A DNA stretch of 64,000 nt, taken from the NCBI GenBank assembly GCA_019137255.1, contig WPDH01000234.1:186001-250000 (forward strand), in the 5' to 3' direction. This DNA is from Corinectria fuckeliana (lineage: Eukaryota; Ascomycota; Sordariomycetes; Hypocreales; Nectriaceae). Positions 21,418 through 34,544 of this stretch are shown here, in pieces. Within the stretch, counting starts at the first letter, position 1. Each line of letters starts with the position of its first letter. Below the pieces are notes generated by a model. The model saw only the letters and a list, made by a program, of their open reading frames with translations. It did no database searches and was not told the DNA's origin. The position numbers and the translations under genes were made by a program.

Positions 21418-23118
21418 AAGCAACACCGCAGCATTGCCAATGGCGATATAGCGTGGCAGTCGCACCATTCAAATGAGTACCCCGCCCGGCGGCCGTACGC
21501 CCTTGGCGCAGCAAAGCGTCGAGCAGCCAGTTGAATGGTGACGAAGGAAGGGCGGTTGGATTTGAGACATACTCCAGGGGTACCGACACGTATATAAACA
21601 GTGGCTTGGAGATTTTTGTTTTGTTTTCATTGCATCTCGGCCGTGGGGGATCCCGCAAGGAGGCGGGCCCGCGGTCGAGTAATATCGTGTATGTGGGCAG
21701 TCATAATGACGGGGTGGTTGACGCGGACGGTCTACGGATTCTTTGTTTCCCGGGCGAACATGGGGGCATTTTGGCAGGACGGGCTGGGTTGTTAATGGGA
21801 CCAAAAAGGCTCGGCCGGAGTTGCGACAACGCAGGGCGGCCTCAGGCTACGACGATCTACCTAAACCCTTGTAATCACTCTTCGCTGACTAGGTATGTAT
21901 GATAGAAGAAGCATCAGTCCTTTGCTCCGGCGTCTTATAGAATCTAGAGCAAAGGCAGTAGACGATGATAATTGATGTATCTGCTTTAAGTTTGGTCTCC
22001 CTTGTCTGATGTTTTTGTCTTTTGGGTATTCAATAACAATTATTGTGTTACATTCCAACTAGGTGTAAGGTGACCATGTTTCACCGCAACGAGCATCATC
22101 AGAAACGCGAAAGACATACTAGCCACCTCGACCTCTTGAGCTACAAGGCACCGTCTTGCTATGAACCAAGAGGTCTATGAGATCGAGGAAACCAGGATGC
22201 TATTTTGACAGATGTTTCTGGCCACGTGGTGTCAGTAGTTCAGTGCTTGAGAAGATTCTGGCGACCCGAACTTGATGCATACTACTTCGATATCTGATGT
22301 ACGACGTAATTACTGGCCATGATACAGGTCTCATATTCACACTCAAGAGTACTTGCTACCTAGGGGGGTTGCACATGCCGTCAGTCAGGAATGCAAGGGA
22401 CTGGAGTCAATACAGGGACACCGACAAAGGAAGTCAAACAAAGGGAAACAAGGAAGAATAAACAAATATCGGCCTTGGAACCATTCAGTTAGATACAGGT
22501 CCCGGCGCGGATCCGGCATCGGCATGAGAAGCGCGGACGAGACCTTGAATGGGATGACCCCGGGATAGGGAGTCACAGAGTCCACCTTTGCTGCATATCT
22601 CTGACCTGTCTTTACATGTAAGTCGCAGAAAAGGCGAATAGCCTACAAAGTATTGGCTCTGTTTTTCCACGGTGACGCAATCAAACTTGGCTGTTTGTTG
22701 TTTCGTGCGAAGTACCTCCATACTTGGGTACATACACTGACATGTCCACCCGCTTGGAACCTTGGGCTGGCCTGAATGTCCATCTCCCCCCTTTCCAATT
22801 TCCCCTTTCCCAAACACCGGCGTCAGCACTTGCCTCTCCGTCGAATACGTTGGTCGAAAGGGTTCGTTCTTTGTCTGCCAGTACGTAGCCTTTGACCACT
22901 AAGGCGCGCGTTAATTTCATCATGCTCAGCTGGGGGGCACACGCACACCAACCAAATCGTTGCCGGGCAAGGGCCGATGCAGAAGCAGCGCGCTTGTCCA
23001 GGCCTGCAACGGCCCTTGAACGAGCGGACGGGCCACCCCCGGACATCAGCACTGGAGGGCAGAGCCGGAGGAAGTACGTAGGTTCCATGTCGTTCATTAG
23101 CGGGCTTCCTCTTCCATT
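21418..23118. other. Intergenic between the elongase and F-box genes, first part
   Basis: Contains the elongase 3' UTR and then featureless DNA. Overlapping frames near 21470-21900 and 22350-23220 have no domain or codon pattern that supports a gene. Confidence 0.4.
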
Positions 23119-23140
23119 CCCCCCCCCCCCCCCCCCCCCC
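23119..23140. repeat. Poly(C) run, 22 bases
   Basis: Uninterrupted C22 on the plus strand, 617 bases upstream of the F-box gene ATG. It is on the sense strand of that gene. Confidence 0.92.
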
Positions 23141-23756
23141 TGGACGAACCAGCACCATTAGGTTCAGCCTCCATTTTGCGGGGCGGGCGGGCGGGCGGGA
23201 CACAGAGAGAGGCCCCGCCAAAGTTTGGCAAGTGAGTCGCTGCCGTTCGCTGGACGGGCGGTGGCATTCAGTGCGTTTAATTCGAGGGCGGCAGGCGGGT
23301 ACCTAACAGGTACTTCGTACTGACATTGCATTGTAAGACAAAGGGAGCCCGGCGCGGGGGCAACTTACTACTATGTACTACTAGTAGTACTTAATTTTGA
23401 AGTTAAGTTACGGTACGTACCGTCCCAAGCTCGGCCGGGGAGCTGCCAGTCTGGGCCTCCTTCCAATTGTAAGTAGATACCTGACGTTGGCCGCGCCCAA
23501 GATAGGTCAACTACACAAACTCCCCTCCATCCTCCAGGTCTTCCTTGGGACATTTCTACTTCCACTTTCCTCCTCCTCCTCCTCCTTGTGCTGCGCCGTC
23601 ATTCCCATCCTCTCTTCTCCCCCCTACCGCTTTGCCAACTACTTGCCGGCGGTTCCTCTTCCTCCTCCTTTCCCTTCTCCTCCTCTACCCCCCGCCCTCG
23701 CCCTGTTCTTCTTCTTCTTCCTCTCCCAACTACTCATCCTAGCTCATACCGAAACC
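23141..23756 (+). promoter_or_regulatory. Upstream region and CT-rich leader of the F-box gene
   Basis: Contains a short GGGC tandem near 23180, a near-palindrome TACTACTAGTAGTA near 23378, then a C/T-dominated stretch from about 23560 to 23750 that runs up to the ATG at 23757. Confidence 0.45.
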
Positions 23757-25699
23757 ATGAGAAACCCCTTCCGCCGCAAAGGCAAGAAGAAGTACTCCAC
23801 CGGGGGCTCCGACACCTTTGTCCTGCCAGACGAATTTGCCGCTCGACCGCCGCTTTTCCCACCTACCTATCGCTCAGCCCATCTGCTCTCCCAGCTTCCT
23901 ACCGGTGTCCTGGCGCGCGTCTTCGCCTTTGTCTGCCCTCACACTTGCGACGAGAGCTACGACTCATGCGAGGGGAGCGCCGCTTCTGTCGACTCCCTGT
24001 GCATGCTCTGCGACTTGCGCGACCTGTCGCATTGCGCTCGCGTCTGCCGCAACTGGCGCGCAATCTCCATCAGGGCCTTGTAAGTTCTCACCACGTCTCC
24101 CTCGTAGCGAGCTCAAGGCGCCGCGGAGAGTTGCTGCGACGTCGGCCGCTGACATGATTCCCGACCACGCAAAGATACCACAGCGTCCGCATCGATCCTG
24201 TCCACTACTGTCCTCGAGAAGCATGTCTTGCCGAGAAACGTAAGCAGACATCCCGCTTCGACCGCAATGGCGTCCCCGAGGACCCTGCCCAGGCCCGCCT
24301 ACGACTCCTCCGCCGCACCGTTCGCGACGACCCAACCCGCCTTGGGAAGCTGGTTCAGTTCCTAAAGATGCCGTACATGCTTCGCGAGTCTTCTCAGGTC
24401 GAGCTCGCTCAGACCATCGCCGTCCTGCCCAACCTGCGTTTTGTCGATCTACCCGACGGCATGTTCAGCGACGACCCACACTATACCACGCTGAGGCTTG
24501 AGGTCCAGGCGCGATGTCCCAACTTGCGCAAGATGACCTACGTGGGAGGGTCTGAACGGAGCTTCGCCATGCTCGCTACGGGCCAGATCTGGCCTCGCAT
24601 GGAGGTCCTGGAGATTAATAACCTTGACATTGACCCCATCACCATCCGGTCCGTGCTCGGTTCCCTACCGAACCTCCAGGCGTTGAAAGTATCAGAGACG
24701 CCCACACTCACCGACGAGGTCTTGTCCTCTAGCGACGGTCATCCCAACCTTCCTCCCCTCAAGGAGCTTATTCTCAAGGACACGCCCCGTGTGACAATTC
24801 GGGGACTTATCGAGTACCTCGCCTGGCAGGAGACTCAACAGGCGCTCACGGTGTTGACTCTCAAAGACACGGGCGTCCATCCCTCCAGCATTCAGGAGAT
24901 CCTCACCATGGCCTCCTCGCTCAAGACCCTCGCCATTCAGGCCAAGGTTATCGAACAGTTCCCCAGCACTCCAGCCATCCGGCCGCTAGCATCGCGGTCG
25001 TTGCAGACGCTCCGGTATGAAATATCCGTTGCCTCGACTGCCGGCGCCTTCTCCAGTGTGACGGCCGGCTACTACACCTATCTCGCGTCATCTGTCATGG
25101 GGGGAGGCTTCCCTCGTCTGCGTCGCCTCTACGTCCAAGACGAAACTTTCCCAGATCAACTCCAGGGCCTCCCGCCCCCCAACGCTCCCTTTTCTGTTGG
25201 TCACGCTCGGTCCAGCTCCAAATCATCTGTAAAGTCAACCCCGGGATTCAGTCTCGCACCCAGCTCTGCCAACCTCTCACCCTTTTCTCCACACCGACGG
25301 CCAGTCTCGAACGTGCCCGCGAACCACCGCTTCAGCTCTAACAACCCCTTCGCGGCCCGAAGTCCCACCTCGCCGCCTCCCACGCATACTCTCGAGGTGT
25401 TCACGAAGAGCGACGAGTTTGGCAAGTGGAACTTTGCTCGCGTGGACACGTTCAGGTCGGTCGCGGCCCCGCCTCGCAGACCGGTTAGCAGCTATGGGTT
25501 GGCGGCCGACGTTGCAGGGTCTGGTTGGGACGGCGGCGACGCCCGGCGCAGCGTCATGGTTGGCAACGGCGCGGGGGGGTTCTTGGCCGTGCCAGGACAG
25601 GGAGATGACGGGAGTGGGTTTGACGATGATTCCTCCGAGTCATGGCGGCCTCATAGTAGCGGAGGGGAACAGCGAGGAAGTCGAGATTTGTGGGCTTGA
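23757..25699 (+). CDS. F-box protein with leucine-rich-like repeats
   Basis: Two exons (23757-24079, 24175-25699) give 616 codons. After a basic N-terminus (MRNPFRRKGKKK), residues 42-112 look like an F-box (LLSQLPTGVLARVFAFV, then LSHCARVCRNWRAIS), with a short Cys-containing insertion. Residues 170-420 contain Leu-patterned segments (LPNLRFVDLPDG, MEVLEINNLDID, LKELILKDTPRV, LTVLTLKDTGVH) like divergent LRRs. The last 180 residues are Ser/Pro/Gly-rich and disordered. F-box proteins recruit substrates to SCF ubiquitin ligases; the target here is unknown. The start ATG follows a CT-rich leader. Confidence 0.85.
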
Positions 25700-28456
25700 T
25701 ACCATTTCGGGGTCAATCACTGTCTATCCGCATGTCTAATCAAGGAACTGGTGAAGCAAAACATAGAGCGCACACGAGTATATATCTGGTAACGTTTCTC
25801 CCAACGCTCTTGGTCGGGTTGAGGCGACTTTTCCGCGGTTGAAAAGCTCTTGCAGTTTAGTGGCAATAGTCAATACTGATGAAACGGGCCATGCTAGGAG
25901 ATGCGATCGTCCAGGCAAGAAGAGAAACAATGCATTGACGAACCATTGGAGGGATGAGAGAATATATGGCGATTTGGGAAGGAAAGACTAGTCGCTATCG
26001 TTATGGACTCACGTATACCCCTTCAGTTGATGATATATATGTTTTGTAGTTTAAAGGTTGAACCTGACAAGGTATGTTGAATAAAGCAAGCAATTCTTTT
26101 ATAACTTGAGCTCTTTTGATACTTTTCGATGCATGTAGAGGTTGCCGTCGTTATGTCTTACATGTATATTATACTAAGATTATGTACGTGTTTAGTATGC
26201 TAGACTTACCTTGCGATTTGCCTTTGACAATATATGGCTACATTTATTCCTCAACATGTGCAATTATTCCCCACCTACTCCTAGCCAAGTATTTACCTTT
26301 GACACAGTCAACTGTCTCATCAAGTAACTCGATTATAGCTCAGTTTGTTACGTTTCAAGTCAACAGTAGAATCAGGAACTTGACTTTTCTATCCTAGAAG
26401 TCCAGGGTAGTCATCACAGCCCTGTAGCCTCAACTGAGGATTGGGTTGTGACATCAATCACTCCGACTGACTGGATCATTAAAGTTTGTAATGTTGATCT
26501 CCGCCCTGATTCCATCCTGCTTCTTCTGGTCAAACTTTGTGGTGGTTCCCCGGCAACTGGTTTTTCTCAAGAGGCGTCAAGCCACTTAGCCTACGCTGTA
26601 CAGGTGCGTCGACGATGCTGTGCTGAGTGAGGTCATCGTAAATGTGGCGAGCGAGATATGGAGATGATCAGGACCAACCTCTTCAACGCACGCATATTCC
26701 TTCCATCCTTTTACAGGGAAAACCAGTTGTCATGCAAAGCCAACGCGGAAGGATCTAGACTACCATATTTGATAACCAGCCTTGCTCTAGCCCAACCTCC
26801 AAGTTTTGTTTCCCAAACCGTCGATAGAAATGACGCCCTCCCGCATATGGATTTATACCCTAGATAGGCCTAGAACCACAACCACGGCACACCTAAAAAA
26901 AAGCCCCACCAAAGCCCAAAAGGTAAAACAGGGAACGGCCCTAGATTAGCTTCACGTGTCGGCCCCTACCGAACATCCAAATCGTTTCACGGAAAATATA
27001 TCGTGTAATTATTTCCATCCTCGCTTCCGCCTACTCCCGCTTGGGTGGGCTGGGGTCATAAATAAAAAAAAGGACCCTCAAATTTGAAGCCGAGAGCCGA
27101 AACAAACAGAAAAAGGGGGGGGAGGTATCTATGAGCTGTTACGATAGTGGGTGCGGCCTGACGTGGCGACGGCGCGCGATGCGTGCATGAAAGGGTGACG
27201 TTGAAATTGGGGTCGTCCAGGACGAGGCCGTCCTGCACAATTTTTTTTTTATCATGTACAGTCAGAGTCTATCTATGAAGTTCAGTAGTGTCCTGGGACG
27301 GGGAAGTCACAGGGACGTGGAATATGATGTGTAGTATAGGGCATGGGCGTTGGCGATGGAATGAATGAATGAGATGATAGGACAAGTTGGCGAAGTTTGG
27401 GACCAGGGGGATAATACCGGCCGTTCTCGGAGACAGCCCTGTCCATCAAATCTTCCGCAGTTGGGGGATGCGACTCTGGGGAATTGGGGGCGAGCTGGGA
27501 GGAGGATGGTGATGCTGATGGCGATGCAGTAAGATGATCCTTTCCAGTGTTGAGGAACGCATAACACTATACCATAAAACACTAGATTCTCAACCGCGTG
27601 GCTTCCGTATTTGTACCCATGCATAAGAGTCTCAATGCCGTTATCGAAATGGTTTGCTATCAAGACTGCTGCATCATCCAGCTTGAGTTGGAAACAGAGG
27701 CAGAAAAACTTGGAGATGGCAACTCGCACTCTAGCCCTGAAGCCTCAACCTTGACCTCCTGACCCTATGCAAGACAATTGCTAACTTGGCTAATCTAGCA
27801 CAGTTCAATAAAGCCTCGCTCTTAGCACATGGCGAACATCTCGCCTAGTCCTCAACCTCGGCACTAAAAATAAGTTTTGCTCTAAGAATCCCATCTCATT
27901 CTTCGCCACCATATATTATCCATCCATTCCAGCCCCCCCGAAGCGCAGTACGCTGACACTACTAAGCGACAACACTGCACGCAGAACACCGAATGTATAA
28001 GGCTTGTTAACTTAATTTTCTTGCTTGTCACAGAGTGAGTGTTGCACTGTGCACCAAAGGAAACGACGAGGAATGCGGCTCAGCCATCGCCATGTGGGGG
28101 CCGCCTCTCACGCCCAGATTCTCTCGTGTTGGCAGCCAAACTGTGTACACTTTAACTCCGCTTACCTACCATGGGCGAGCAGCCGACTGTGATACGGGCA
28201 AAGGCGATTCAAACTTTGGCGGCGTTTATTATAGTCAGGAATGTCCGAGAGTTCGGCTAGTGGCGTCCCCGACAGAACGGAACCTTCACCACGTAGCTTA
28301 CTTCCACGCGATCGGAGGCGCAGTCTCTGTACCTTCGAGACGTCAGACTCGCATCGGGGCTGAAGCCCAACGTGCAACAACTGCCGCCCACTGCCGCCGC
28401 GCTCAGTCGGCAGTCGACCCAAGCAAGCCGGACGGGCCCCGGAGGAATGAGGAGCC

Positions 28457-28458
<2 letters not shown>
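25700..28458. other. Gene desert, part 1
   Basis: 3' flank of the F-box gene followed by AT-rich DNA (to about 27000) and mixed sequence. The best frame, 140 codons on the minus strand ending at 27307, has no ATG and no recognisable domain. I see no supportable gene. Confidence 0.4.

Positions 28459-28505
<47 letters not shown>
28459..28505. repeat. Poly(C) run, 47 bases
   Basis: Forty-seven consecutive C on the plus strand, the longest homopolymer in the window. It makes apparent poly-Pro or poly-Gly frames in all readings, which should not be taken as protein. Confidence 0.95.
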
Positions 28506-31500
28506 ACACCACACCGGCGCCCCCGAGCCTCCGTCCTCCCATGGGATGGGCGCATCCATTCTAATCCTCCGGACCCCAAGCCCTCTCGCGCTCGCATCTC
28601 ACCCTGCCGGAGCACGCTGTGTTGCGGAAAGGTCCATCGCCATGGGGAGATCCCATCGAAACATTTAGACTTCCAGCGTCCAATGGCCCGTTTCGTGGTG
28701 GTGAAGTAGAGTGCCCTCCGCTGGCAGTAAAAGTACACCGTGCATTGACGAGCTCGTCTCCCCCGGTGTTTTGCTTGTGGTGAGGGAGACTACGGTAGCG
28801 GGCGTTTATGCGCGGGGCAGTGGGTGGACGAAACAATTGACAGGTATGGAGGGAGGCAAAGAAGGGAAACAGTGGTAGGATCCAGTACAGAAACCAATGG
28901 TGCGTTGGATGAAGGGAAATGTGACACACGAGGGGTTACAGACGATGCGGGCCGAATGGGCGGATGATAAGGGATGAGGTACTGCGTAGATGGTTTGGAG
29001 ACATATATTGGCTGCTCCCCCTTCTTAATATTTGCGATATAAGGTGCCCTGGGTTTGAGAACATGTTTCTTGTTCGCGGGGTCGTGGCGCTCGAAGGTCA
29101 TGTCGATCATCCTGGCGTTTCCCGGTACCACGGCTGCGTAAAGTCTTGTTTGATTGCTCTCGGGAGTTACACGCATGGCGATGCATGCCTATCCTTGTTT
29201 CTGTTTCGCTCCTTCGGATTGTGCTTCCGTCATGTTGCACTCTGGTCATCTATCGCCTACGAGTTGACTGACTAGCTGCGTCATCAGGTCGCATTCGATG
29301 CTCGCCCTTCCTTTTCATGTGTTGCGAGCAATGCACTGTATACCTGTGCGATGCAGCCATACAGACTCGTGTTTTCCGGATTGGTTAGTGTAGGATAAAA
29401 GTGTGTGTGTCTTAACCCAGTTCAACGTTTGTAAGTCAACTCTTCGGCTTGTGGCTGTTCACAAGCCTCACCCACGAGGGCCAAATTTGACATCATTATC
29501 GGAACCATTTTTAGAAGCAAATATGGTGCCAGGCCGGTATGGGCTAGCGCATGGCTGCTGAAGGGATCAGCCGTTGCGGCTGTGGAGGTTGGATTTGAGC
29601 TGTGGGTGTGTGGCTTGTTGGTGGCTTGACTACGTCGTAGAGTCCGACTTACAGCCAGTGAGCAGTGTGGCTCAGCTCTCGAGTCCAGAACCTCTGGAGA
29701 TGGTGGATGCTTGTGGGGGAGCAAAGGAAAACCTCGGGCTGCAACGCCCGAAGGCATGACGCCATGCCACCCATGGCTTGTGAGAGCTGTCGAACGGTGG
29801 GTTATCTGAACCCACACACCTAAATCCATAGCCCCCGAAATAGCAACCCACCAAAGAAAGAATCCCACCGTCACGCTGTTAAACTCTCGACCACCTCTCG
29901 ACGGGCCAGGAGGATCTTCAAAGCAATTGTTTGTGTCGCAGACCCTGACACCGACGCCCCCATCAGCGGAGTCGCCGTGACCCGTGTTGCCCGTGTACGT
30001 CGTAGTTGGCGGCACACCAAGCCAAGGTTTTTCGCCGACTGTGGCTCACGCCGACCGGCTGGAGTCGTGTAAGAAGGCTAGTGGTCTGTACTCTTGATGG
30101 CCTCTCGAATCGCCTAGTAACCCTTGGCGAGCATCCTGTCAGCTTTGATCTGGAGCTGGAGCTGGAACTGGAGCGCCGATAAGAGGTCGTCAGGTGGGCC
30201 GCAGAATAATTGCACTTGCGAGCGGTTTCCGGGTTTTGCGTCGTAGACGCCGACCGGGCATCAAAGCTAAGCAAAACCCGTCAATCGCCTGGATAGTTGC
30301 AGTTAGCCTGCTTCGATTTGGTCGTCTTCGCCCGATGCACCTGGGGGCCGCCGTGTGAAGATTCTGTAACCGCTTGGCCCGCTCTGCTCCGAAGAGCTTA
30401 TCGTCTCTGGGAAACGAAGAGCCGCTTGGCTCGACGACGTATCGAACGAGACGGGCGACGGGCGACGGGCGAGTAGATGGGTAATTATTCCGTGCCGGTA
30501 ACGTCGCCATCAGACGAACCTGCGACAACATGATCTACGGTCTCAGCATCGGACCCTGGCGCCCTAAGCTGGGCAACCTGAGACCGAATTGACAGGGGGG
30601 TTGTCTTCCAGGGTCGCAGAGTCAAAGACGGACAGAAAGACGAGGGGGCCAGCACGCGAGCGCTTCTTGTAAATTCCCATGCTCGCCGTGTGGCAAGGGG
30701 TACGAGAGTGGAAGGGAAAAAGGCTAGGTCGCCACGGGGAAAGAAAGTGAACACACACTGTATCCACGAAGGGCATGAGGCCATTCGAGAAGCGAAAGAA
30801 GACGAAGAAGGAAATGCTGATCTGGTCCTTGAAACTGAACCGTGAGGGTGCTCCGGACACGAGTCCGAGCTGAGAGAAAGGGAAGGAAAAAAAAACCCTC
30901 GCCGGACCACCCAAAATGTCGGTCTGTCGGTCTGCCCCTCCAACACCCCAAAAAAAAGGCTCGATTGAGACTGGCGACGAGATGTATGGCCGATGGATTG
31001 GATGGTGGATGTGATGTCTGGCACTCGCAGGGCGACCAAGCGTCCTCGACGGACCAACCACGGCTCAACGATGGCAGTGGAACCGCCGGCGACGAGACCT
31101 CGTTGCTATAACCCCCCGCCGCCCGCCACAAGCAGCGCTTGAAGCCTTTAGACGGCCAGCGCGTGCCCAATCTCGATTGTGCCTGTTGAGTTCCTGCAGT
31201 GCACCTAATGCGCGTGCGATGCGAAAGACAAGGAATCGGATCAGACCAGGCAGGGCCCCGAGGAGAGCGAAGAAAGCAACAATCGGTCGGGGGAGGAGGT
31301 AGGTATGGCGCGGACTACGGATCTGTAGTTTTAGTGCAGTTGTCGTTGCAGTTGCAGTTGCAGTTGCAGCGGAATGCAGCAAGTGCCGTGCCTTAGTCGA
31401 GTTCCGCTTTGGTGAGCTGGCCGAAGTTGGTGCACGTCTAGGGCAGTCAAGGTCGCAGCTGAGTTGGCTTTGGGCTTGGTGTCTTGTTCGAGCCCCTCTC

Positions 31501-31522
31501 AGCTTGCATGTGAGTAGGCGCT

Positions 31523-31524
<2 letters not shown>
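28506..31524. other. Gene desert, part 2
   Basis: GC-moderate DNA with many overlapping frames up to 197 codons on the minus strand (for example ending at 29422), none with recognisable domains or intron-bounded continuation. A short tandem of GTTGCA occurs near 31344-31370. Confidence 0.4.

Positions 31525-31555
<31 letters not shown>
31525..31555. repeat. CA dinucleotide microsatellite
   Basis: About 15 uninterrupted AC units. Confidence 0.95.
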
Positions 31556-31557
<2 letters not shown>

Positions 31558-32576
31558 TTTGAAGCCTCTCGTTTCACGGACTTGTCATCCGTCCGTCCCT
31601 CCTCACGGGCAATTGGCGTTTGACGTTCGACGGGCGGCTCGCTGAAGCCGAGACTCGATAGAGCAGCAGCCACGGGATAGGAGATAGTCAGCGGGCATGC
31701 TGGTTGGCGGCTGGGGACGCTGCATTGGGTTGACTTGGTTGCTTGGGTGGTGGACTGGCGGCTGGTGTGTGTGTGGGGTTGGGTTCTGTGTGGTGTTGTT
31801 GCGTGGTTGTGGGTGGTGGAGAGCAGTGGATGTGATACTGATACGCGCGACGCCGTCCATGCGTGCACGCCGCACTGGCAACTGGCAACGGCCAAGTGTC
31901 GTCGAGTTGCAGCTCTGCAAACAACATCCACCCAGATGCCCACTGCGACTACAGTATGTAGACAGTCTGTAACAGGGGAATCTACATACATTCCAGCAAA
32001 GCAGTCTAACTACAGCCGACATCAGACCTGAGCGTGCGGCCCATCACCAGGAACCGGCGGCAAACCACCAAAGTCCACTGACACACTAACCACCACCAAC
32101 CTCGTGCGGATCGGGATTTTTCTGTCCTTTGTTTTGGCTTAGCTTCTCGAGCCGTATCTGGAAGGAATGAACAAGAGGATCCCGTCTGCTGCAAGATCAC
32201 AGGACCCCTCATCCCAGGATAAAGTTGACGTACGTCTTCACCCTCCTCTCCCCTCCCGGAGATTGAGGGGGATTATTTTCCCATCATGACGGTTGATTTA
32301 GAGGTCGTCCACACTTTGTACAGTTATTCAACCGTCACCGCCCGTAGATTACGGAGCCTCCGGTCTCATCAGGGAGCCCCATGAGATCCTTCAAGGGTTA
32401 TCTTTCTTTGGAAGGGGGGATGGGGGGGCCCTTGGGATCCTAATGTTTTTCTTCGCGTGACGAGTGCAGATCATCGCTGGGCTCCAACGAAGCGGTGTCC
32501 AGTTGCGTGACGGAGCAGCCCGGTAGCCAGGAACCCCAACCTATCACAACGTTGCGACCATGCATGGCTTTTGGTG

Positions 32577-32611
<35 letters not shown>

Positions 32612-34544
32612 CTGCTGCTTCTGCCTTCAAGTCCTGCAGATATGCACTGGCCGGAGGACAACTCAGCATCACGCCCAATCACGGTTATTCACCCGCGGCA
32701 AGCGTAGACGTTGACGGAGTGCAGAAGTCGATAACGGAGGCTACCAAACAGACCAGTCCAGTTAAACCTCAACCCCGATTCTTTCAAGGTTCGAGGGATG
32801 GTCACTGTCGAGTGGAGTACGAATGCACATCTCAGTCTTTGAGTTTGATCTGGTCTGCTGGGTGACCTCTGTGAGTCGGCAGTCCCGTTGGCCGGTGGGC
32901 GCGTTGCCCCTGGACGCTGAGGGTGGGATTGGACATGGGAAGGGACCGACTTGGCTGCTGGACGGATGGACAGAACGGAACAGGACAAGACGGGACAGGG
33001 GGGCATGGCATATGGCGGATGGAGAAAATGCACTTCCATAGGCTGGGCTGGACGGAAGAAAAGGCCATGTTATGGAATAAGACGGTTGCCGACGGACGTG
33101 GGCGCAGGAACGAGGCTGATAAGATGGCAGATGGCAGATGGAAGATGACGAAAGCGGAGTTTCGGTAGGGATTGCGATTGTTACAGGATCGGTTGGGATC
33201 AGAAGGATGATAATGATGATGATCATGACGATAGTGCTCATTTGAAGGCCGGCCGTGCTTGGTAGACGGCCCGGGGAACGACCATGTCGATGACGAGAGC
33301 GGCCAGCAAAGCAGGCAATGGGGGGAATGGCAGGGCGAGCAGGGCAGGTAAGGCAGAGCAGAATGTTGTAGATCTGAATGCATTGCGGAGCCAGAGCAGA
33401 GTCAAGTGCGAGAGGGAGCTGATGGCGATGGCTGATGCTGTCTCCAGGCTTAAGTGAGGCTGGTGCCACACGCGTTGTGGTGGCGGTACATGCCTCAGCC
33501 AGTCAGCGTTGGCAGACGAGCAATTAATTAATTGATCGAGTTGGCGGCCAGTCAGCTGGGTCGCCGAAAGCTAGGCCACCACTTCACTAACCAGGCTCTG
33601 GCATTCTGACGAAACAAGGGCGCAACTGCTAGACTCGAGGGGGGGGGGGGACATGCTTTGTACGCACGAGGTGGACTCGGGACGATCACCTAGAACTCGG
33701 CGACCTCCTTGGGCACTCGGGAACGGATATTGCTTCGTCATTTGAAAAGACGCAGGCCAGGCCGGGGCAGGGCGAAGGTATTCTTCCCCTTCTTCTCTCG
33801 CCGCTGGAAGAAATGTCAAAACTCATAGTCTGCCGAAGTTACGCGCTCCGTATGGACGGGACTATTGTCTGCGAATACCTCACGGAGCAGAGCAGACGAG
33901 GGAGCGAAGTGGAGATCTGGGCGATATCCTACGCTGCGCCGCTTGGCTGAGACGAGACGCCGCCGCTCTACGAAGTATACGCCGAGACAGCAGATGCCGT
34001 ACTTGGAGAAAGAGAGGCTACCACCGTTGCGTTCCAGGCTGGAATGCGTAAATGGCGGAGGGGATCTTCTTCTTAGATGAAACGCTTCCTGGCCAGCCAT
34101 GGTTGTGCCAAGGCTCGCCAGCTTGGCTTCCTTCAGGTTGACGACGCAGCTACCTTACTGTACTAGTACCGGTAGGTTGAAGTTCTGGGCGCTCCCTCCA
34201 GCCCATCCCCCATCCCAGCCCAGCCTGATGCTCCACCAGGGCACCGACCGGGGGAGGGCGAAAGGAAGGAAGGATCCACGCTTCCCATCTTACCCGTACC
34301 CAGTGCGGCCTGCTCTCGGCTCACACGGCCGGTCCATCCTTCCCAAACCTCCCACCTGTCAACCGTGCCAGGAGGTGGCGGCAGGTCGGGTGGGCACCCA
34401 AAACCCACTGTGGAGGAGTTGACGACATGGGGTCGCTGATGGGAACAGGGGTCCCTTTCTCGTGCGACAGGGGGGTCAGTCGCTGGGGGCCAGGAGGGAG
34501 ACCTTGCTTTCCATCCATGCTTGACTGCTTGCTGGACTAATTAC
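31556..34544. other. Gene desert, part 3
   Basis: No supportable gene. The minus-strand frame 33469-32762 (235 codons) is low-complexity, Ser/Pro/His-rich and overlapped by other frames. A G12 run lies at 33639-33650, and TGGACGGATGGACAG-type short repeats occur near 32950. Confidence 0.4.
32581..32610. repeat. (GCT)10 trinucleotide repeat
   Basis: Ten GCT units followed by degenerate TCTGCTGCTTCTG. Not inside a recognised gene. Confidence 0.95.

Noticed and set aside
27307..27729. 140-codon minus-strand frame
   Set aside because: Lacks an ATG and shows no recognisable family.
28035..28709. 224-codon plus-strand frame with a poly-Pro tract
   Set aside because: It exists only because C47 reads as proline; flanking residues have no domain and minus-strand frames (poly-Gly) are equally open.
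29422..30015. 197-codon minus-strand frame
   Set aside because: No recognisable domain, no supporting introns, overlaps other frames; composition typical of chance.
32762..33469. 235-codon minus-strand frame
   Set aside because: Low-complexity Ser/Pro/His composition, overlapped by other frames in both strands.
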